DNA from: Microlunatus flavus
GTDB taxonomy: Bacteria; Actinomycetota; Actinomycetes; Propionibacteriales; Propionibacteriaceae
Assembly: GCF_900110855.1 (NCBI RefSeq)
Contig: NZ_FOFA01000009.1
Coordinates: forward strand, 62,001-126,000
Length of the DNA stretch: 64,000 nucleotides
Reading direction: 5' to 3'
The position numbers and the translations under genes were made by a program. This document shows, in pieces, positions 34,523 through 42,506 of this stretch. The notes below the pieces were generated by a model. That model saw only the letters and a list, made by a program, of their open reading frames with translations, had not been told where the DNA came from and did not search any database. Numbering within the stretch: position 1 is the stretch's first letter; every line of letters begins with the position of its first letter.

Positions 34523-34552
34523 GCCCCTGACGGGGCGCGCCCCTCGCGGGGC
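34523..34552 (-). terminator. Tandem GC hairpins after tRNA-Met
   Basis: Two successive stems, GCCCC-TGAC-GGGGC (34523-34536) and GCCCC-TCGC-GGGGC (34539-34552), lie between tRNA-Met and rpmG on the minus strand. Confidence 0.5.
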
Positions 34553-34580
34553 GGTGCTGCTGCCGTGCTGGTCGTGCGCG

Positions 34581-34653
34581 TAGCGGGAGCGGGACTCGAA
34601 CCCGCGACACAGCGATTATGAGCCGCTTGCTCTACCGCCTGAGCTATCCCGCC
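34581..34653 (-). tRNA. tRNA-Met (anticodon CAT, elongator)
   Basis: 73 nt with acceptor GGCGGGA/TCCCGCT (last pair G-U), discriminator A, anticodon loop CTCATAA and T-arm GTTCGAGTCCC. The paired first base argues against an initiator tRNA. Confidence 0.95.
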
Positions 34654-34741
34654 GTGGTCGGCTACCGGTGACCGGTCGGTCCAACGAGGCGCGAACCCCG
34701 GATGTTCCGCCGGTGCGCGGCGGCACCGGAGCGTCTGACCG

Positions 34742-34814
34742 AGCCCCCATGCGGAATCGAACCGCAGACCTTCTCCTTACCATGGAGACGCTCTGCCTAC
34801 TGAGCTATAGGGGC
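34742..34814 (-). tRNA. tRNA-Thr (anticodon GGT)
   Basis: 73 nt with acceptor GCCCCTA/TGGGGGC, discriminator T, anticodon stem TCTCC/GGAGA with loop ATGGTAA and T-arm GTTCGATTCC. It lies 88 nt upstream of tRNA-Met on the same strand. Confidence 0.96.
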
Positions 34815-34925
34815 ACTTCCCTGCTGGTCGGCGCCTGACCCTGGGGCCCGGCACCGGCGCACAAATGTACACAGACCTGACCCCCGGAAGCGAACCGGAA
34901 CGAGACGTGGTCCCCCGGCGCCCGC

Positions 34926-35564
34926 TCAGTCCGCCGCCCGCAGCGCCGACGGGTGCAGCAGGGGGACGTAGCCGGCGGCGAGCGCGGCGACGGTGGGGGC
35001 CGGCGTACGAACGGTGACGATGCCCGGCAGAGACTCGCGGACGAGGGGCTCGCCGTAGCCCTCGAACGACCAGCGCAGCACCCGCTTCCCCGCGACGAGC
35101 CAGGCTCCGTCGTCGTGCTCGACCAACGTCCCGTCGGGCAGGGTGGCCAGTGGCGCCTCGTACGTGCGGTGCACCCCGGGAGCGACGAGCCGGGCGGCGT
35201 GCAGGCGGCGGTCGACCAGGGCCGCGGTCGTGTCGGCCGGGAAGGTCTGCGTCCACGCCTCACGGAACCGCCGGTGGTCGGCGGACCGGCACTCGCCGCA
35301 CGGCCGGTGACCGGCGGCCAGGGCCGTCGGCTCGTCGAGCACGTAGAGCTCCGTGAGCCGACCAGGGCGCCACTGATCCCGGTGCCGACCGTGGAACTCC
35401 AGCACGCAGCAGACCCAGCCCAGGCCGCGGGCGTGACGGGCGAGCCGCCCGCGCTCGTCGAGCAGCGCGCCGCGGTTGCCCCACAGGATGCCGCGGGCCG
35501 CGACGGCGTGCAGCGAACCGTCCGGTGCGACCCGGTTCGCACGACCGCTGGCGTTCGGCGTCAC
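34926..35564 (-). CDS. Uncharacterised protein with a GHRPCGECR motif
   Basis: Soluble protein of 212 residues that I do not recognise as a named family. The middle holds AAGHRPCGECRSADHRRF, a Cys-x-x-Cys with adjacent His and Arg that could bind a metal; flanking segments are CCVLEFHGRHRDQWRPGR and LLHPSALRAAD at the end. No signal or membrane segment is present. The GTG at 35564 has CACCCT with a 7-nt spacer upstream, overlapping the -10 of the divergent dienelactone hydrolase. Coding character is good throughout; no function is proposed. Confidence 0.75.
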   Translation of the reverse strand: MTPNASGRANRVAPDGSLHAVAARGILWGNRGALLDERGRLARHARGLGWVCCVLEFHGRHRDQWRPGRLTELYVLDEPTALAAGHRPCGECRSADHRRFREAWTQTFPADTTAALVDRRLHAARLVAPGVHRTYEAPLATLPDGTLVEHDDGAWLVAGKRVLRWSFEGYGEPLVRESLPGIVTVRTPAPTVAALAAGYVPLLHPSALRAAD

Positions 35565-35570
35565 GTGCCC

Positions 35571-35577
35571 TAGGGTG
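35571..35577. promoter_or_regulatory. Overlapping divergent leaderless -10 elements
   Basis: On the plus strand TAGGGT (35571-35576) lies 7 nt before the GTG at 35584; on the minus strand CACCCT (35572-35577) lies 7 nt before the GTG at 35564. The start codons are only 19 nt apart and the two hexamers share five bases within the CCCTAGGG palindrome. Confidence 0.55.
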
Positions 35578-35583
35578 CCGCGC

Positions 35584-36315
35584 GTGAAGACCCGGGAGCA
35601 CCGCATCGTCATCCCTGCCGCCGACGTCGAGATCCAGGCCGTCGTCATCGAGCCGGTGGGCGCTCCGGCACGGACCGGGGTCCTCTACTTCACCGACATC
35701 TTCCAGGTCACGGAGTCGACGCTGCGGACCGCGCGCCGGCTCGCCGCCGAGGGCTTCCTGGTCTGCCTGCCCGAGATCTACCCGCGCGACTTCCCCGGCG
35801 TCGCGCTGGAGTTCGACGACGCCGGCAAGGCCGACGGGCTGGAGGGGGCCGCGCGGACGACCACCGCGCAGTTCGACGCGGACGCCGCCGTCGTCCTGGA
35901 CCACCTCGCCGCGCGGGAGGACCTCGACGAAGTGGTGGCCGTCGGCTTCTGCCTCGGCGGCCACCTGGCGTTCCGGGCCGCCTTCGACCCGCGGGTCGCG
36001 GCGACCGTCTGCTTCTACCCCACCGGCCTGCACGACGGAAAGCTCGGCGCCGACGTGGCCGACTCGCTCGAGCGGGCCGCCGACGTGCAGGGCCGGCTGA
36101 TGGTGATCTTCGGCAGCGCCGACCCGCACGTCCCGGCGCCCGCGCGGCTGCGGACGATCACCGCCCTGTACGAGGCCGGGCACGAGCACCTGGAGCTGCA
36201 CGTGTTCGCCGGCGGGGAGCACGCCTTCATGCGCGACGTCGGCGCGCGGCACGACCCGGAGCTCACCGACCGGGCGCTGGTGGAGGCGGTGTCCTTCCTG
36301 CACGGCCGCTCCTGA
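35584..36315 (+). CDS. Dienelactone hydrolase family protein
   Basis: Alpha/beta hydrolase of 243 residues. The triad typical of dienelactone hydrolases is visible: Cys123 in GFCLGGH, Asp180 in FGSADPHVP and His213 in AGGEHAFMRD. The N-terminal part carries PEIYPRDF. The GTG at 35584 is fixed by TAGGGT 7 nt before it. In actinobacteria such proteins often act on unknown lactones or esters rather than chlorocatechol products; no pathway genes are near. A strong hairpin follows at 36436-36480. Confidence 0.9.
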   Translation: MKTREHRIVIPAADVEIQAVVIEPVGAPARTGVLYFTDIFQVTESTLRTARRLAAEGFLVCLPEIYPRDFPGVALEFDDAGKADGLEGAARTTTAQFDADAAVVLDHLAAREDLDEVVAVGFCLGGHLAFRAAFDPRVAATVCFYPTGLHDGKLGADVADSLERAADVQGRLMVIFGSADPHVPAPARLRTITALYEAGHEHLELHVFAGGEHAFMRDVGARHDPELTDRALVEAVSFLHGRS

Positions 36316-36435
36316 CCATCGCGCCACCGAGGGAAGTGGTCGTCCGCAGCGGGTCGCACGGTGTGTCGGAGCCCCGGACCGGCCACTGCCCGGGCGCACG
36401 CCGGACCGGACGCGTCGTACGCCGGCGGCCGGGGG

Positions 36436-36480
36436 ACGACGAAGGCCGACGTTCCCGGTGGGAGCGTCGGCCTTCGTCGT
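36436..36480. terminator. 16-bp hairpin between dienelactone hydrolase and tRNA-Tyr
   Basis: Arms 36436-36451 and 36465-36480 are perfect complements around a 13-nt loop. It lies between two convergent units and can serve both. Confidence 0.75.
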
Positions 36481-36484
36481 GGTG

Positions 36485-36567
36485 TGGCAGGTGTTGGGTT
36501 CGAACCAACGTAGGTGTACACCGGCAGATTTACAGTCTGCTCCCTTTGGCCGCTCGGGCAACCTGCC
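36485..36567 (-). tRNA. tRNA-Tyr (anticodon GTA)
   Basis: 83 nt, class II with a variable arm (CGGTGTACACCTACG). Acceptor GGCAGGT/ACCTGCC with discriminator A, anticodon loop CTGTAAA and T-arm GTTCGAACC. The flanking 36316-36675 stretch otherwise holds only the terminator and the start signal of the next gene. Confidence 0.96.
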
Positions 36568-36675
36568 ATCGCCGGCGGACCGGCGCAGCGGAACACTACC
36601 AACGCCGGGCGGCTGCCGCGAAACCGTTCACGACCGCGGGACGGTCGGTTCGCCCGACGGTGGAAGGCTGGGGCG

Positions 36676-37710
36676 GTGCACGTGGTCACCGAACCGCCGC
36701 GTCCCGGCTGCCCGAAGCGGATGCACCACGGGCCGTGCGGGGGCGTCCGGGCCGACGGGTTGTGCGAGATGGCGGCGACGCCGTGCGTGTTCCTCGAACC
36801 GCCCGACTGGCCCTCCGCCCCGGAGCCCGCGACGACGCGGACCGCCGTCCGCGCCCCGCTGGTGCTCACCGACCTCAGCGCGCCACCCGCCGACGCGGCG
36901 ACCCTCGCCCGCGTGGTCGAGGTGCTCGCCCCCACCTGCGACGCCGTCCTGGTGGGCGACCACCAGGACCGCCCGGACTTCCCGCCGAGCACGCTGGCCC
37001 GCCTCGTCGACGCCGCGGGCGGCGTGCCCTGGGTGACGATCGCCTGCCGCGACCGCAACCGCGTGACCCTCGAGCAGGAGCTGCGGGCCCTCGCCCTCGA
37101 CGGCCTGGCGACGGTGCTCTGCGTCACCGGGGACGGGCGCGCGTACGACGTCCGCCCCGACGTCACGCAGGTGTTCGACCTCGACGGCACCCGCCTCGCC
37201 TCCCTGGCGGCGGCCCTGGGCCTGCCCGTGGCGGTGCCGGAGACGCCGACCGCGCCGCCGCGACGGTTCCGGCCGGCCCGCCTCGTCCACAAGCAGCGAG
37301 CCGGCGCCGGGGTCGCGGTGCTCAACCACGTGCCCCGTACGGCCGACGTCGCCACGTTCGTCGGCGAGGCCCGGCGCCTCGGGCTCTGGATGCCGGTCGT
37401 CGCCTCGGTGCCGGTCTTCACCGACGCCCGCTCGGCCGCGGTCCTGCGCGCCCTGCCCGGCCTCGAGATCGACCCCGACCAGGTCGAGGAGGTCCTCGGC
37501 GCCGACGACCCCGTGGCGGCGGGCATCGACCGCGCCGTCCGGGAGGCCGAGGCGCTGCTCGCCGTCCCGGGCGTCGCCGGCGTGAACCTGTCCGGCATGG
37601 CCTCGGCGCGCGGGGTCCTCGAGGCGGCGGAGATCCAGGCGGAGACGGGTCGGGCGGTCCGCGCGCGGGTAACGCAGGCGCGTGGAGCGAGCCCCGAGAC
37701 CAGCCGCTGA
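36676..37710 (+). CDS. MTHFR-family protein with N-terminal Cys-rich motif
   Basis: Protein of 344 residues combining a Cys-rich start (Cys12, Cys21, Cys30 and Cys37; motif CPKRMHHGPCGG) of the kind found in the methylenetetrahydrofolate reductase C-terminal-like domain with a barrel resembling methylenetetrahydrofolate reductase: LVLTDLSAPP, VLVGDHQDRP, VTIACRDRNR, VLCVTGDGRAYD and WMPVVASVPVFTD. The short length and domain order differ from canonical MetF. The GTG at 36676 has AAGGCT 6 nt before it. A role in one-carbon metabolism is likely but not proven; the Cys motif suggests a metal or cluster. Confidence 0.8.
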   Translation: MHVVTEPPRPGCPKRMHHGPCGGVRADGLCEMAATPCVFLEPPDWPSAPEPATTRTAVRAPLVLTDLSAPPADAATLARVVEVLAPTCDAVLVGDHQDRPDFPPSTLARLVDAAGGVPWVTIACRDRNRVTLEQELRALALDGLATVLCVTGDGRAYDVRPDVTQVFDLDGTRLASLAAALGLPVAVPETPTAPPRRFRPARLVHKQRAGAGVAVLNHVPRTADVATFVGEARRLGLWMPVVASVPVFTDARSAAVLRALPGLEIDPDQVEEVLGADDPVAAGIDRAVREAEALLAVPGVAGVNLSGMASARGVLEAAEIQAETGRAVRARVTQARGASPETSR

Positions 37711-38533
37711 CGAGCGCACCGTGAAGCAGGAGGCGACCGACGTCGACGGCCAGGGCGAGTCGGCCGCGATGGACGCCGAGTTCGACACGGTCGCCGCCTG
37801 GACCGCCGACGTCGCGCTCGACCTCGGGCCCGAGCACCACGTCCCGGCGGGCTGCCGGGGCAGCGGCGGCCCGGCGGCGCTGCACTGGTTCCTCGACCGG
37901 CTCGCCCCGGAGCCGCGCGCAACGTTCCTCGACGTGGGCGCCGGGGTCGGCGGGCCGGCCGGCTTCGCGGCCCAGGAGGCCGGCGTACGCCCCGTCCTCA
38001 CCGAGCCGCAGGCGGGCGCCTGCCGGGCGGCGCGTCGGCTGTTCGGGGTGCCGGTCGTGCAGGCGGGCAGCGCGCTGCCCGTGCGGGACGCGAGCGTCGA
38101 CGTCGGGTGGTGCCTGGGCGTGCTGTGCACGGTCGCCGACCAGCCGGCCTTCGTCGCCGAGCTGCGCCGGGTGCTCGCGCCGGGCGCCCGCCTGGGGCTG
38201 CTCGTCTACGTGGCGGAGCGGGCGGACGTGGCCGACGCACCCGAGGGCAACCACTTCCCCACCGCTGACGGACTGGCGCGCCTGCTCGACGGAGCCGGGC
38301 TGGACGTGGAGGACAGCGCCCACCTCGCCGACTTCGCCGGCACCCCGGCCCTGTGGCAGGAGCGGGCCGACGCCGTGGACGCCGAGCTCGAGCGGCGCCA
38401 CGGCGACGACCCGCGCTGGCGGACGGCCGAGGAGCAGTCGGGCCGGATCGGTCGCCTGATCGCGTCGGGCGAGGTGCGCGGGACGATGCTCGTCGTCCGC
38501 CCGCGCCCCGTACGGACCTCCCGGCCCGCCTGA
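37682..38533 (+). CDS. Class I SAM-dependent methyltransferase
   Basis: Methyltransferase of up to 283 residues with the SAM-binding motif I FLDVGAGVGGPAGFAA, an acidic strand end (VLTEPQ) and the motif IV region VDVGWCLGVLCTV. The C-terminal half carries a histidine (EGNHFPTADGLARLL) and a long helix. The GTG at 37682 overlaps the end of the MTHFR-like gene by 29 nt; alternatives are GTG 37721 and ATG 37769 (MDAEFDTVAAW), where strong conservation would begin. The substrate is unknown; coupling to a folate-type gene is suggestive only. Confidence 0.82.
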   Translation: MERAPRPAADERTVKQEATDVDGQGESAAMDAEFDTVAAWTADVALDLGPEHHVPAGCRGSGGPAALHWFLDRLAPEPRATFLDVGAGVGGPAGFAAQEAGVRPVLTEPQAGACRAARRLFGVPVVQAGSALPVRDASVDVGWCLGVLCTVADQPAFVAELRRVLAPGARLGLLVYVAERADVADAPEGNHFPTADGLARLLDGAGLDVEDSAHLADFAGTPALWQERADAVDAELERRHGDDPRWRTAEEQSGRIGRLIASGEVRGTMLVVRPRPVRTSRPA

Positions 38534-38566
38534 GCCCGCGGACCGCGAACGGGGCAGGATGGGGCC

Positions 38567-39058
38567 GTGGCTGCGGAGAGCTCGTTCGACATCGTCAGCA
38601 AGGTCGACCGCCAGGAGGTCGACAACGCCCTCAACCAGGCGGCGAAGGAGATCCGGCAACGGTTCGACTTCAAGAACGCCGAGGCGTCCATCGCCTGGTC
38701 CGGCGAGGCCATCGAGATGGAGGCCGTCTCGGAGGAGCGCGTGAAGGCGGTGCTGGACGTCTTCGAGTCCAAGCTCGTCCGCCGCGGCGTGAGCCTCAAG
38801 TCGCTGGACGCCGGCGAGCCACGCTCCTCCGGCAAGGTCTACAAGATCACCGCGACGACGACCGAGGGCATCAGCACCGAGAACGCCAAGAAGGTCGCCA
38901 AGCTCATCCGCGACGAGGGCCCCAAAGGCGTCAAGACGCAGGTCCAGGGCGAGGAGCTGCGCGTGAGCAGCAAGAGCCGCGACGACCTGCAGGCCGTGCA
39001 GGCCCTCGTCAAGGGCGCCGACTACGACTTCGCCGTGCAGTTCACCAACTACCGCTGA
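38567..39058 (+). CDS. yajQ: YajQ-family nucleotide-binding protein
   Basis: Two-domain protein of 163 residues; family members bind RNA or nucleotides and a Xanthomonas member binds cyclic di-GMP. It opens [20 protein letters not shown], with [13 protein letters not shown] in the middle and ends [15 protein letters not shown], the family's conserved C-terminus. The GTG at 38567 is preceded by CAGGAT with a 6-nt spacer. The last 49 conserved bases are duplicated at 13676-13724. It leads into the acidic protein and oxidase genes after 28 nt. Confidence 0.95.
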   Translation: MAAESSFDIVSKVDRQEVDNALNQAAKEIRQRFDFKNAEASIAWSGEAIEMEAVSEERVKAVLDVFESKLVRRGVSLKSLDAGEPRSSGKVYKITATTTEGISTENAKKVAKLIRDEGPKGVKTQVQGEELRVSSKSRDDLQAVQALVKGADYDFAVQFTNYR

Positions 39059-39086
39059 CCACCACCGCAGACTCAGGAGCGCAGCC

Positions 39087-39788
39087 ATGGGGATCCTCGA
39101 CGACCTGAAGCACAAGGCCGAAGCGCTGGGCGAGAAGGCCCGCGAGGGCCTCGACGTCGCCCGCGACAAGGCCGGCGACCTCGTCGACGACGTGAAGGAG
39201 CGCGTCGGCCAGCACGAGGGCGACCACGCCCCGACCGGCGAGAGCAGCGACATCGGCCCCGACTCCAGCAGCACCGACGCGGTCCAGCCCGGCTACGTGA
39301 CCGGCGAGGACGACGTCGTGGGCGCCGGCACCGGCGAGGACGCCCTCGACGACGAGACCGACGCCGACGAGGCCGAGGCCGACCCGGACGCGCAGGACCC
39401 GGCAGCCGCTGCCGACGACGCCGTCGTCGAGGAGGAGGCCCTCGTCGCCGAGCCGGACAGCGCGACGACCACCGAGACCGACGCCGCTGACGCCGACGGC
39501 GCCGCCGGTTCCGCCGACGCGCTCGACACCGTCGACCCGGCGGGCGCCGAGGGCGTCGACCACGGTGCGGACGCCTCGAGCGACGACGCGGGCGACGACG
39601 CGACGTCGGGGACGGTCGGTGACGACGCGGCCGACGAGGCGCCGTTGGAGCCGCTCGCGACCGAGGTCGACCCGTACGACGAGCCGCTGTCGGAGTCGAT
39701 CGGTGCGGAGCTGTCCGACGCGGACCGCGAGGCGCTGACCGAGGCGGTCGAGGGCGGGTCGTCCGGCCGCCCGGGGCAGGACTCCTGA
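39087..39788 (+). CDS. Acidic, probably disordered protein with amphipathic N-terminal helix
   Basis: Protein of 233 residues that I do not assign to a family. Residues 1-41 (MGILDDLKHKAEALGEKARE onwards) form a Lys/Glu/Ala helix like those of small antitoxin- or LEA-like proteins; from about 48 to 190 almost every residue is Asp, Glu, Ala, Gly, Ser, Thr or Val, and the end has YDEPLSESIGAELSDADREAL. Predicted charge is strongly negative. AGGAG lies just before the ATG. It sits 28 nt after yajQ and 8 nt before the oxidase gene, so the three are likely co-transcribed. Confidence 0.75.
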   Translation: MGILDDLKHKAEALGEKAREGLDVARDKAGDLVDDVKERVGQHEGDHAPTGESSDIGPDSSSTDAVQPGYVTGEDDVVGAGTGEDALDDETDADEAEADPDAQDPAAAADDAVVEEEALVAEPDSATTTETDAADADGAAGSADALDTVDPAGAEGVDHGADASSDDAGDDATSGTVGDDAADEAPLEPLATEVDPYDEPLSESIGAELSDADREALTEAVEGGSSGRPGQDS

Positions 39789-39796
39789 CCGCGGGG

Positions 39797-40900
39797 GTGC
39801 GCGGCCCGGAGGACGCCGCGCGCGCCGGGACGGCGGTCGACGACCCGGCCACGACGGGGGCCGAGCCGCTCGACGAGGCGCTGCCGGACGTCGACGGCCT
39901 CGAGGCCGAGGCGGCCGAGGTCCTCCCGGACCACGTCGTCGGCTACTTCCGCGGGCCGACGGGCGCGTACGGGATCGCGACCGACGCCGACCGGTGGTCG
40001 CAGGTGCGGTTCCGGCCGCACGTGCTGCGGGACACGAGCGGTCTCGGTCTGGCGACGACGGTGCTCGGCACGCCGGTCGCCAGCCCCGTGCTGGTGGCGC
40101 CGATGGCGCAGCAGCGGGCGGCGCACCCCGACGGTGAGGTGGCCACGGCCCGGGCCGTCGGGCGCCGCGGCACCCTGCTCGGGGTCTCGAGCAACACCGG
40201 GGTGCGCTTCGCCGACATCGACGCGGTGGGCGCTCCGTGGTGGTTCCAGGTGTACGTGATGGACGACCGCGAGGCGACCGCCGAGCTCGTCACCCGCGCG
40301 GCGCAGGCGGGGGCCCGCGCCCTGGTCCTCACCGTCGACACGCCGGGCGTCGACCCGCGCCGGCCCCGGTTCGAGCCGCGGTCGTGGCCGGAGCGCTACG
40401 GCATGCAGGTGAACATCCCCGGCGGCGAGGACGGACGGCGCGTGTTCCGCGGGACGCGGGACCTCTCCGTGCGCGACATCGGGTGGCTGCGCGAGCTCAC
40501 CGGGCTGCCGGTGGTCGTCAAGGGCGTGCTGCGCGGGGACGACGCCCGCGCCTGCGTCGACGCGGGAGCGGTCGGTGTCGTCGTCTCCACCCACGGCGGC
40601 CGCTGCCTCAACCAGACGGTCCGCTCGGCGGACGCCCTGCCCGAGGTCGTGGCGGCGGTAGGCGACCAGGCCGAGGTCTACGTCGACAGCGGCCTGCGCA
40701 CGCCGGAGCACGTGGCGGCGGCGCTGTGCCTGGGCGCCCGGGCGGTGTTCCTCGGCCGGCCGGTGCTCTGGGCGCTGGCGACCGGCGGCGACCGCCGCGT
40801 CGAGCAGCTGCTGGAGGGCTTCGAGACCCAGCTCGAGCGGGTGCTGCGCTCCCTGGGCGTCAATGCCCTGGCCGAGCTCGGACCCGATCTGGTGGTGTGA
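39797..40900 (+). CDS. FMN-dependent alpha-hydroxy acid oxidase/dehydrogenase
   Basis: Barrel flavoenzyme of 367 residues that oxidises L-2-hydroxy acids (lactate or similar) to keto acids. Family points are LVAPMAQQRAAHPDGEVA, WWFQVYVMDDRE with the active-site Tyr, LVLTVDTPGVDPRRPR, VVVKGVLRGDDA with the FMN lysine, and the catalytic histidine and arginine in STHGGR; the usual SNHGGR has Thr for Asn here. The final phosphate-binding segment is VYVDSGLRTPEHV. GTG start at 39797, 8 nt after the acidic protein. Electron acceptor and exact substrate are open. Confidence 0.88.
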   Translation: MRGPEDAARAGTAVDDPATTGAEPLDEALPDVDGLEAEAAEVLPDHVVGYFRGPTGAYGIATDADRWSQVRFRPHVLRDTSGLGLATTVLGTPVASPVLVAPMAQQRAAHPDGEVATARAVGRRGTLLGVSSNTGVRFADIDAVGAPWWFQVYVMDDREATAELVTRAAQAGARALVLTVDTPGVDPRRPRFEPRSWPERYGMQVNIPGGEDGRRVFRGTRDLSVRDIGWLRELTGLPVVVKGVLRGDDARACVDAGAVGVVVSTHGGRCLNQTVRSADALPEVVAAVGDQAEVYVDSGLRTPEHVAAALCLGARAVFLGRPVLWALATGGDRRVEQLLEGFETQLERVLRSLGVNALAELGPDLVV

Positions 40901-40904
40901 GGCC

Positions 40905-41312
40905 ATGGCCCTGCGCATCAGCCACCTCAGCGTCGACTCGCACGACGCGCACGCCCAGTCCCACTGGTGGTCGGAGGTGCTCGGCTGGTCGGAGGACCCC
41001 GAGGACCCGAACCTGCCCGGCCACGAGGAGTGCATGATCTTCTCCCCGGACGGGCGCCGACGGCTGCTGTTCATCGAGGTGCCCGACGCCAAGGCCGTCA
41101 AGAACCGGCTGCACCTCGACCTCGTGCCCACCGACCGCAGCCGCGAGGAGGAGGTCGAGCGCCTGCTCGATCTTGGCGCGACGCAGCTGGCCGACCACCG
41201 CCGGCCCGACGGCACCGGCTGGATCACGCTCGCCGACCCGGAGGGCAACGAGCTCTGCGTCCTCACCTCGGAGCTCGACCGACCGGACCCGTACGCGCAC
41301 CTGGTGCGCTGA
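40905..41312 (+). CDS. VOC-fold (glyoxalase-like) protein
   Basis: Small metal-binding-fold protein of 135 residues with the paired beta-alpha-beta modules of the vicinal oxygen chelate superfamily: ISHLSVDSHDAHAQSHWWSE at the start, RLHLDLVPTDR in the middle and WITLADPEGNELCVLTSE at the end, the glyoxalase-like signature. The ATG at 40905 lies 4 nt after the oxidase stop, so it belongs to the same unit. Substrate unknown. Confidence 0.87.
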   Translation: MALRISHLSVDSHDAHAQSHWWSEVLGWSEDPEDPNLPGHEECMIFSPDGRRRLLFIEVPDAKAVKNRLHLDLVPTDRSREEEVERLLDLGATQLADHRRPDGTGWITLADPEGNELCVLTSELDRPDPYAHLVR

Positions 41313-41353
41313 GGCGGGTGCCGTCGGTGAGCCGGGGCCGGTCCCGGATCGCC

Positions 41354-41359
41354 TAGCCT
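41354..41359 (+). promoter_or_regulatory. Leaderless -10 element at 41367 gene
   Basis: TAGCCT, 7 nt before the GTG at 41367, with no ribosome-binding site. Confidence 0.6.
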
Positions 41360-41366
41360 TCGGCCC

Positions 41367-41810
41367 GTGGTGATGAGCGCGAAGGTCGACGGCACCGAGC
41401 TGGAGATCGCCCGCCTGTGGTCCCGGCGCCCGGTGATCACCGCCGGCGGGCGCGAGCTGCCCAAGGACGAGCTCGGGCACTACCAGCTGCGCGACCGGCG
41501 CGGGGTGCGCACCGTGACGACCACGTTCGACTGGCGCCAGTTCGGCCCGCGCCTGCGCGTCGGCGACACCGACGTCCTGCTCGGTCGCCCCATCCCGGGC
41601 TGGGTGCGGGTGGCGTACCTCGTGCTGCTCGTCGTCGGCGTCGGGCTCGGCGGCGCGCTCGGGGGCCTGGTCGCCGTGGCCAGCGCGATGGGCAGCGCCG
41701 CGCTCCTGCGCCGCGAGGACCGGCCGGCCTCGATCGTGGTCGCCGCCGCCCTCGTCCCGCTGGCAGGCGTGGTCGTCTACCTCGGCCTGGCCACCGCGCT
41801 CGCCCGCTGA
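41367..41810 (+). CDS. Small membrane protein of unknown function
   Basis: Protein of 147 residues, not recognised. Residues 1-75 are soluble and basic (FDWRQFGPRLRVGDTDVLLG); two hydrophobic segments follow (VRVAYLVLLVVGVGLGGALG from about 80, and PASIVVAAALVPLAGVVVYL from about 119) with a charged LLRREDR turn between them. This layout suggests a cytoplasmic domain on a two-helix membrane anchor. The GTG at 41367 is fixed by the TAGCCT hexamer 7 nt upstream. Confidence 0.7.
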   Translation: MVMSAKVDGTELEIARLWSRRPVITAGGRELPKDELGHYQLRDRRGVRTVTTTFDWRQFGPRLRVGDTDVLLGRPIPGWVRVAYLVLLVVGVGLGGALGGLVAVASAMGSAALLRREDRPASIVVAAALVPLAGVVVYLGLATALAR

Positions 41811-41885
41811 TCTCCCTCGCAGCGGAACGTGCGCCTCGGCTGAATCCCGTTGCGCCGCCCCACGCCGCGACGGAACGTGGGTCTC

Positions 41886-42413
41886 GTGCCCGCCGAACCC
41901 CACCTGCGCCGACCCAGCACCCGCTTCCGCGCCTCCTTCGTCGACGCGGTCGCCGAGTTCCGGGCCGAGGGACTGAGCGACCGCACCCGCAGCGACCAGG
42001 ACCTGCACGGCGACTGGGCCTCGCCGACCGGCTTCGCCGCGTACGTCCGCGCGGTCACCACCGACGCCGTCGACGAGTCACGGGTCGCGCCGGGCCGGGT
42101 GCCGAGCACCCGGCTGTGGTGGACCCACGGCGAGCGCTACCTCGGGCGGATCGACGTGCGGCACCGGCTCACGCCGGCGCTGACGGAGGTGGGTGGGCAC
42201 ATCGGCTACGCCGTCCGGCCCAGCGCGCGGCGGCAGGGCCACGCCACGGCGATGCTGACCGAGGCGCTCGTCGTGGCGCGTGCGCTCGGCGTCGAACGCG
42301 CGCTCGTCACCTGCGACGCCGACAACGTCGGCTCGCGCCGGGTGATCGAGCACAACGGGGGCCGGCTGGAGGACCAGCGCGGGTCCAAGCTCCGCTTCTG
42401 GATCGAGACCTGA
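41886..42413 (+). CDS. GNAT-family acetyltransferase
   Basis: Acetyltransferase of 175 residues whose second half holds GGHIGYAVRPSARRQGHATA (acetyl-CoA-binding loop), VERALVTCDADNVGSRRVIE and HNGGRLEDQ, as in predicted acetyltransferases of the YoaP/YhhY-like group that act on small molecules. The GTG at 41886 is the best start; the frame is open 12 codons further up. It ends convergent with nuoI across the hairpin at 42426-42464. Confidence 0.85.
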   Translation: MPAEPHLRRPSTRFRASFVDAVAEFRAEGLSDRTRSDQDLHGDWASPTGFAAYVRAVTTDAVDESRVAPGRVPSTRLWWTHGERYLGRIDVRHRLTPALTEVGGHIGYAVRPSARRQGHATAMLTEALVVARALGVERALVTCDADNVGSRRVIEHNGGRLEDQRGSKLRFWIET

Positions 42414-42425
42414 CGCCGAGTGCGC

Positions 42426-42464
42426 GGAAAGCAGGCGACGCACCCGGCGCGTCGCCCGGTTTCC
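42426..42464. terminator. Hairpin between GNAT gene and nuoI
   Basis: GGAAA and GGCGACGC on one side pair with GCGTCGCC and TTTCC on the other, with small internal loops. It separates the two convergent units. Confidence 0.65.
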
Positions 42465-42506
42465 GGGCAGTCGAGGTACGACGGCCTCCCGCCGCAAGGA
42501 ACGAGG

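Noticed and set aside
36436-36567. tRNA-Tyr region as a phage or island attachment site
   Set aside because: No integrase, no second partial tRNA copy and no change in gene type around it was seen in the window.
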